From the NCBI GenBank assembly GCA_905214825.1, contig CAJMNV010000026.1, positions 1 to 17,181 of the forward strand: 17,181 bases of DNA, in the 5' to 3' direction. This document shows, piece by piece, positions 16,878 to 17,181 of this stretch (positions are counted from its first letter, which is position 1; every line of letters begins with the position of its first letter). Both the position numbers and the translations under genes were made by a program. The stretch comes from an uncultured bacterium (lineage in GTDB: Bacteria > Bacillota > Clostridia > Lachnospirales > Anaerotignaceae). Under the pieces are notes generated by a model that was not told where the DNA came from, ran no database searches, and saw only the letters and a list, made by a program, of their open reading frames with translations.

Positions 16878-17181
16878 TTATATTCCTTTCTGCAATGCTT
16901 TTGCTACCTGTTCTGTTGCTTTTGGCAACAATATCCATTCTGCTTGTTCCATCACACGTTTTTGTAATATTTCTGGTGTATCGTCTGGCAATACTTCCAC
17001 TGCTTTTTGCATCAATATTTCGCCGCCATCCGGAATTTCATTGACAAAATGCACTGTTGCCCCTGTCACTTTCACACCATATGCCAAAGCTGCCTCATGC
17101 ACTTTCAATCCATAATATCCTTTGCCACAAAATGCAAGAATTTAAAATGGGGGGATTGTTAAATATCCGTTTTGATAATGC
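16878..17181 (-). CDS. purN: Phosphoribosylglycinamide formyltransferase, 3' part with a frame break
   Basis: PurN formylates GAR with 10-formyl-tetrahydrofolate. The C-terminal part reads well from FCGKGYYGLKVHEAA through VTGATVHFVNEIPDGGEIL to the stop at 16880-16878. D in PDGGEIL is the expected catalytic Asp. Nearer the edge the sequence from 17181 reads ALSKRIFN in another frame, just what should precede the conserved NIHPSLIP motif. Between about 17133 and 17157 the frame shifts by one base and a TAA appears (17144-17142). The motif carrying the catalytic Asn and His is therefore scrambled. Extra bases in C and A runs point to base-call errors at a contig end rather than real decay. The N-terminal half is outside the window. 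A TTG at 17108 is simply an internal Leu codon. Confidence 0.88.

Noticed and set aside
16878..17108. A separate 76-residue protein starting at TTG 17108
   Set aside because: The TTG is the Leu codon in the PurN motif GYYGLKVHEAA. Coding similarity to PurN continues upstream of it, so it is an internal position, not a start.

Overview
The window is a low-G+C stretch (about one third G+C by eye) in which every convincing gene lies on the minus strand. The clostridial-type single-chain PurL, the wall-anchored surface-layer-homology (SLH) protein with a Gram-positive style signal peptide, strong AGGAGG ribosome sites and the AAA/TTG-rich codon choice point to a member of the Clostridia, plausibly a gut Lachnospirales-like species. 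That placement is an inference. Both ends cut through genes, and the right end looks error-laden, so this may be a complete contig.

From right to left, in the direction of transcription, 17181-8502 is a tight purine biosynthesis operon: purN (3' part only), a PurO-type IMP cyclohydrolase, purB, a stand-alone AICAR formyltransferase (the C-terminal half of the usual PurH), purD and the large single-chain purL. The gaps are 4, 12, 17, 19 and 5 bases. A perfect 14-bp hairpin with a T-tract follows the purL stop at once. The six products cover GAR synthesis and formylation, FGAM synthesis, SAICAR cleavage, AICAR formylation and IMP ring closure. purF, purM, purE and purC are not here and may lie upstream beyond the right edge. 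The notable point is that the usual bifunctional PurH is replaced by two separate proteins, one of them of a type first known from archaea.

The segment 8251-2861 is one gene of 1796 codons for a secreted, modular cell-surface protein: signal peptide, acidic linker with a minisatellite, probable beta-helix, a string of Ig-like modules, two InlB-like repeats, a BIG2-like domain, PDG-rich repeats and three C-terminal SLH domains. It starts with TTG and has its own probable promoter, leader and terminator.

The segment 2653-1 holds a SWIM zinc-finger protein followed, with translational coupling, by a HEAT-like helical protein that runs off the left edge. Such pairs are known next to MoxR-type AAA ATPases and VWA proteins in other bacteria. 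Partners of that kind, if present, would lie beyond position 1.

I see no RNA genes, CRISPR array, insertion sequence or prophage. No gene-free stretch exceeds 300 bases; the two largest gaps (2654-2860 and 8252-8501) hold the promoters, terminators and leader described below.
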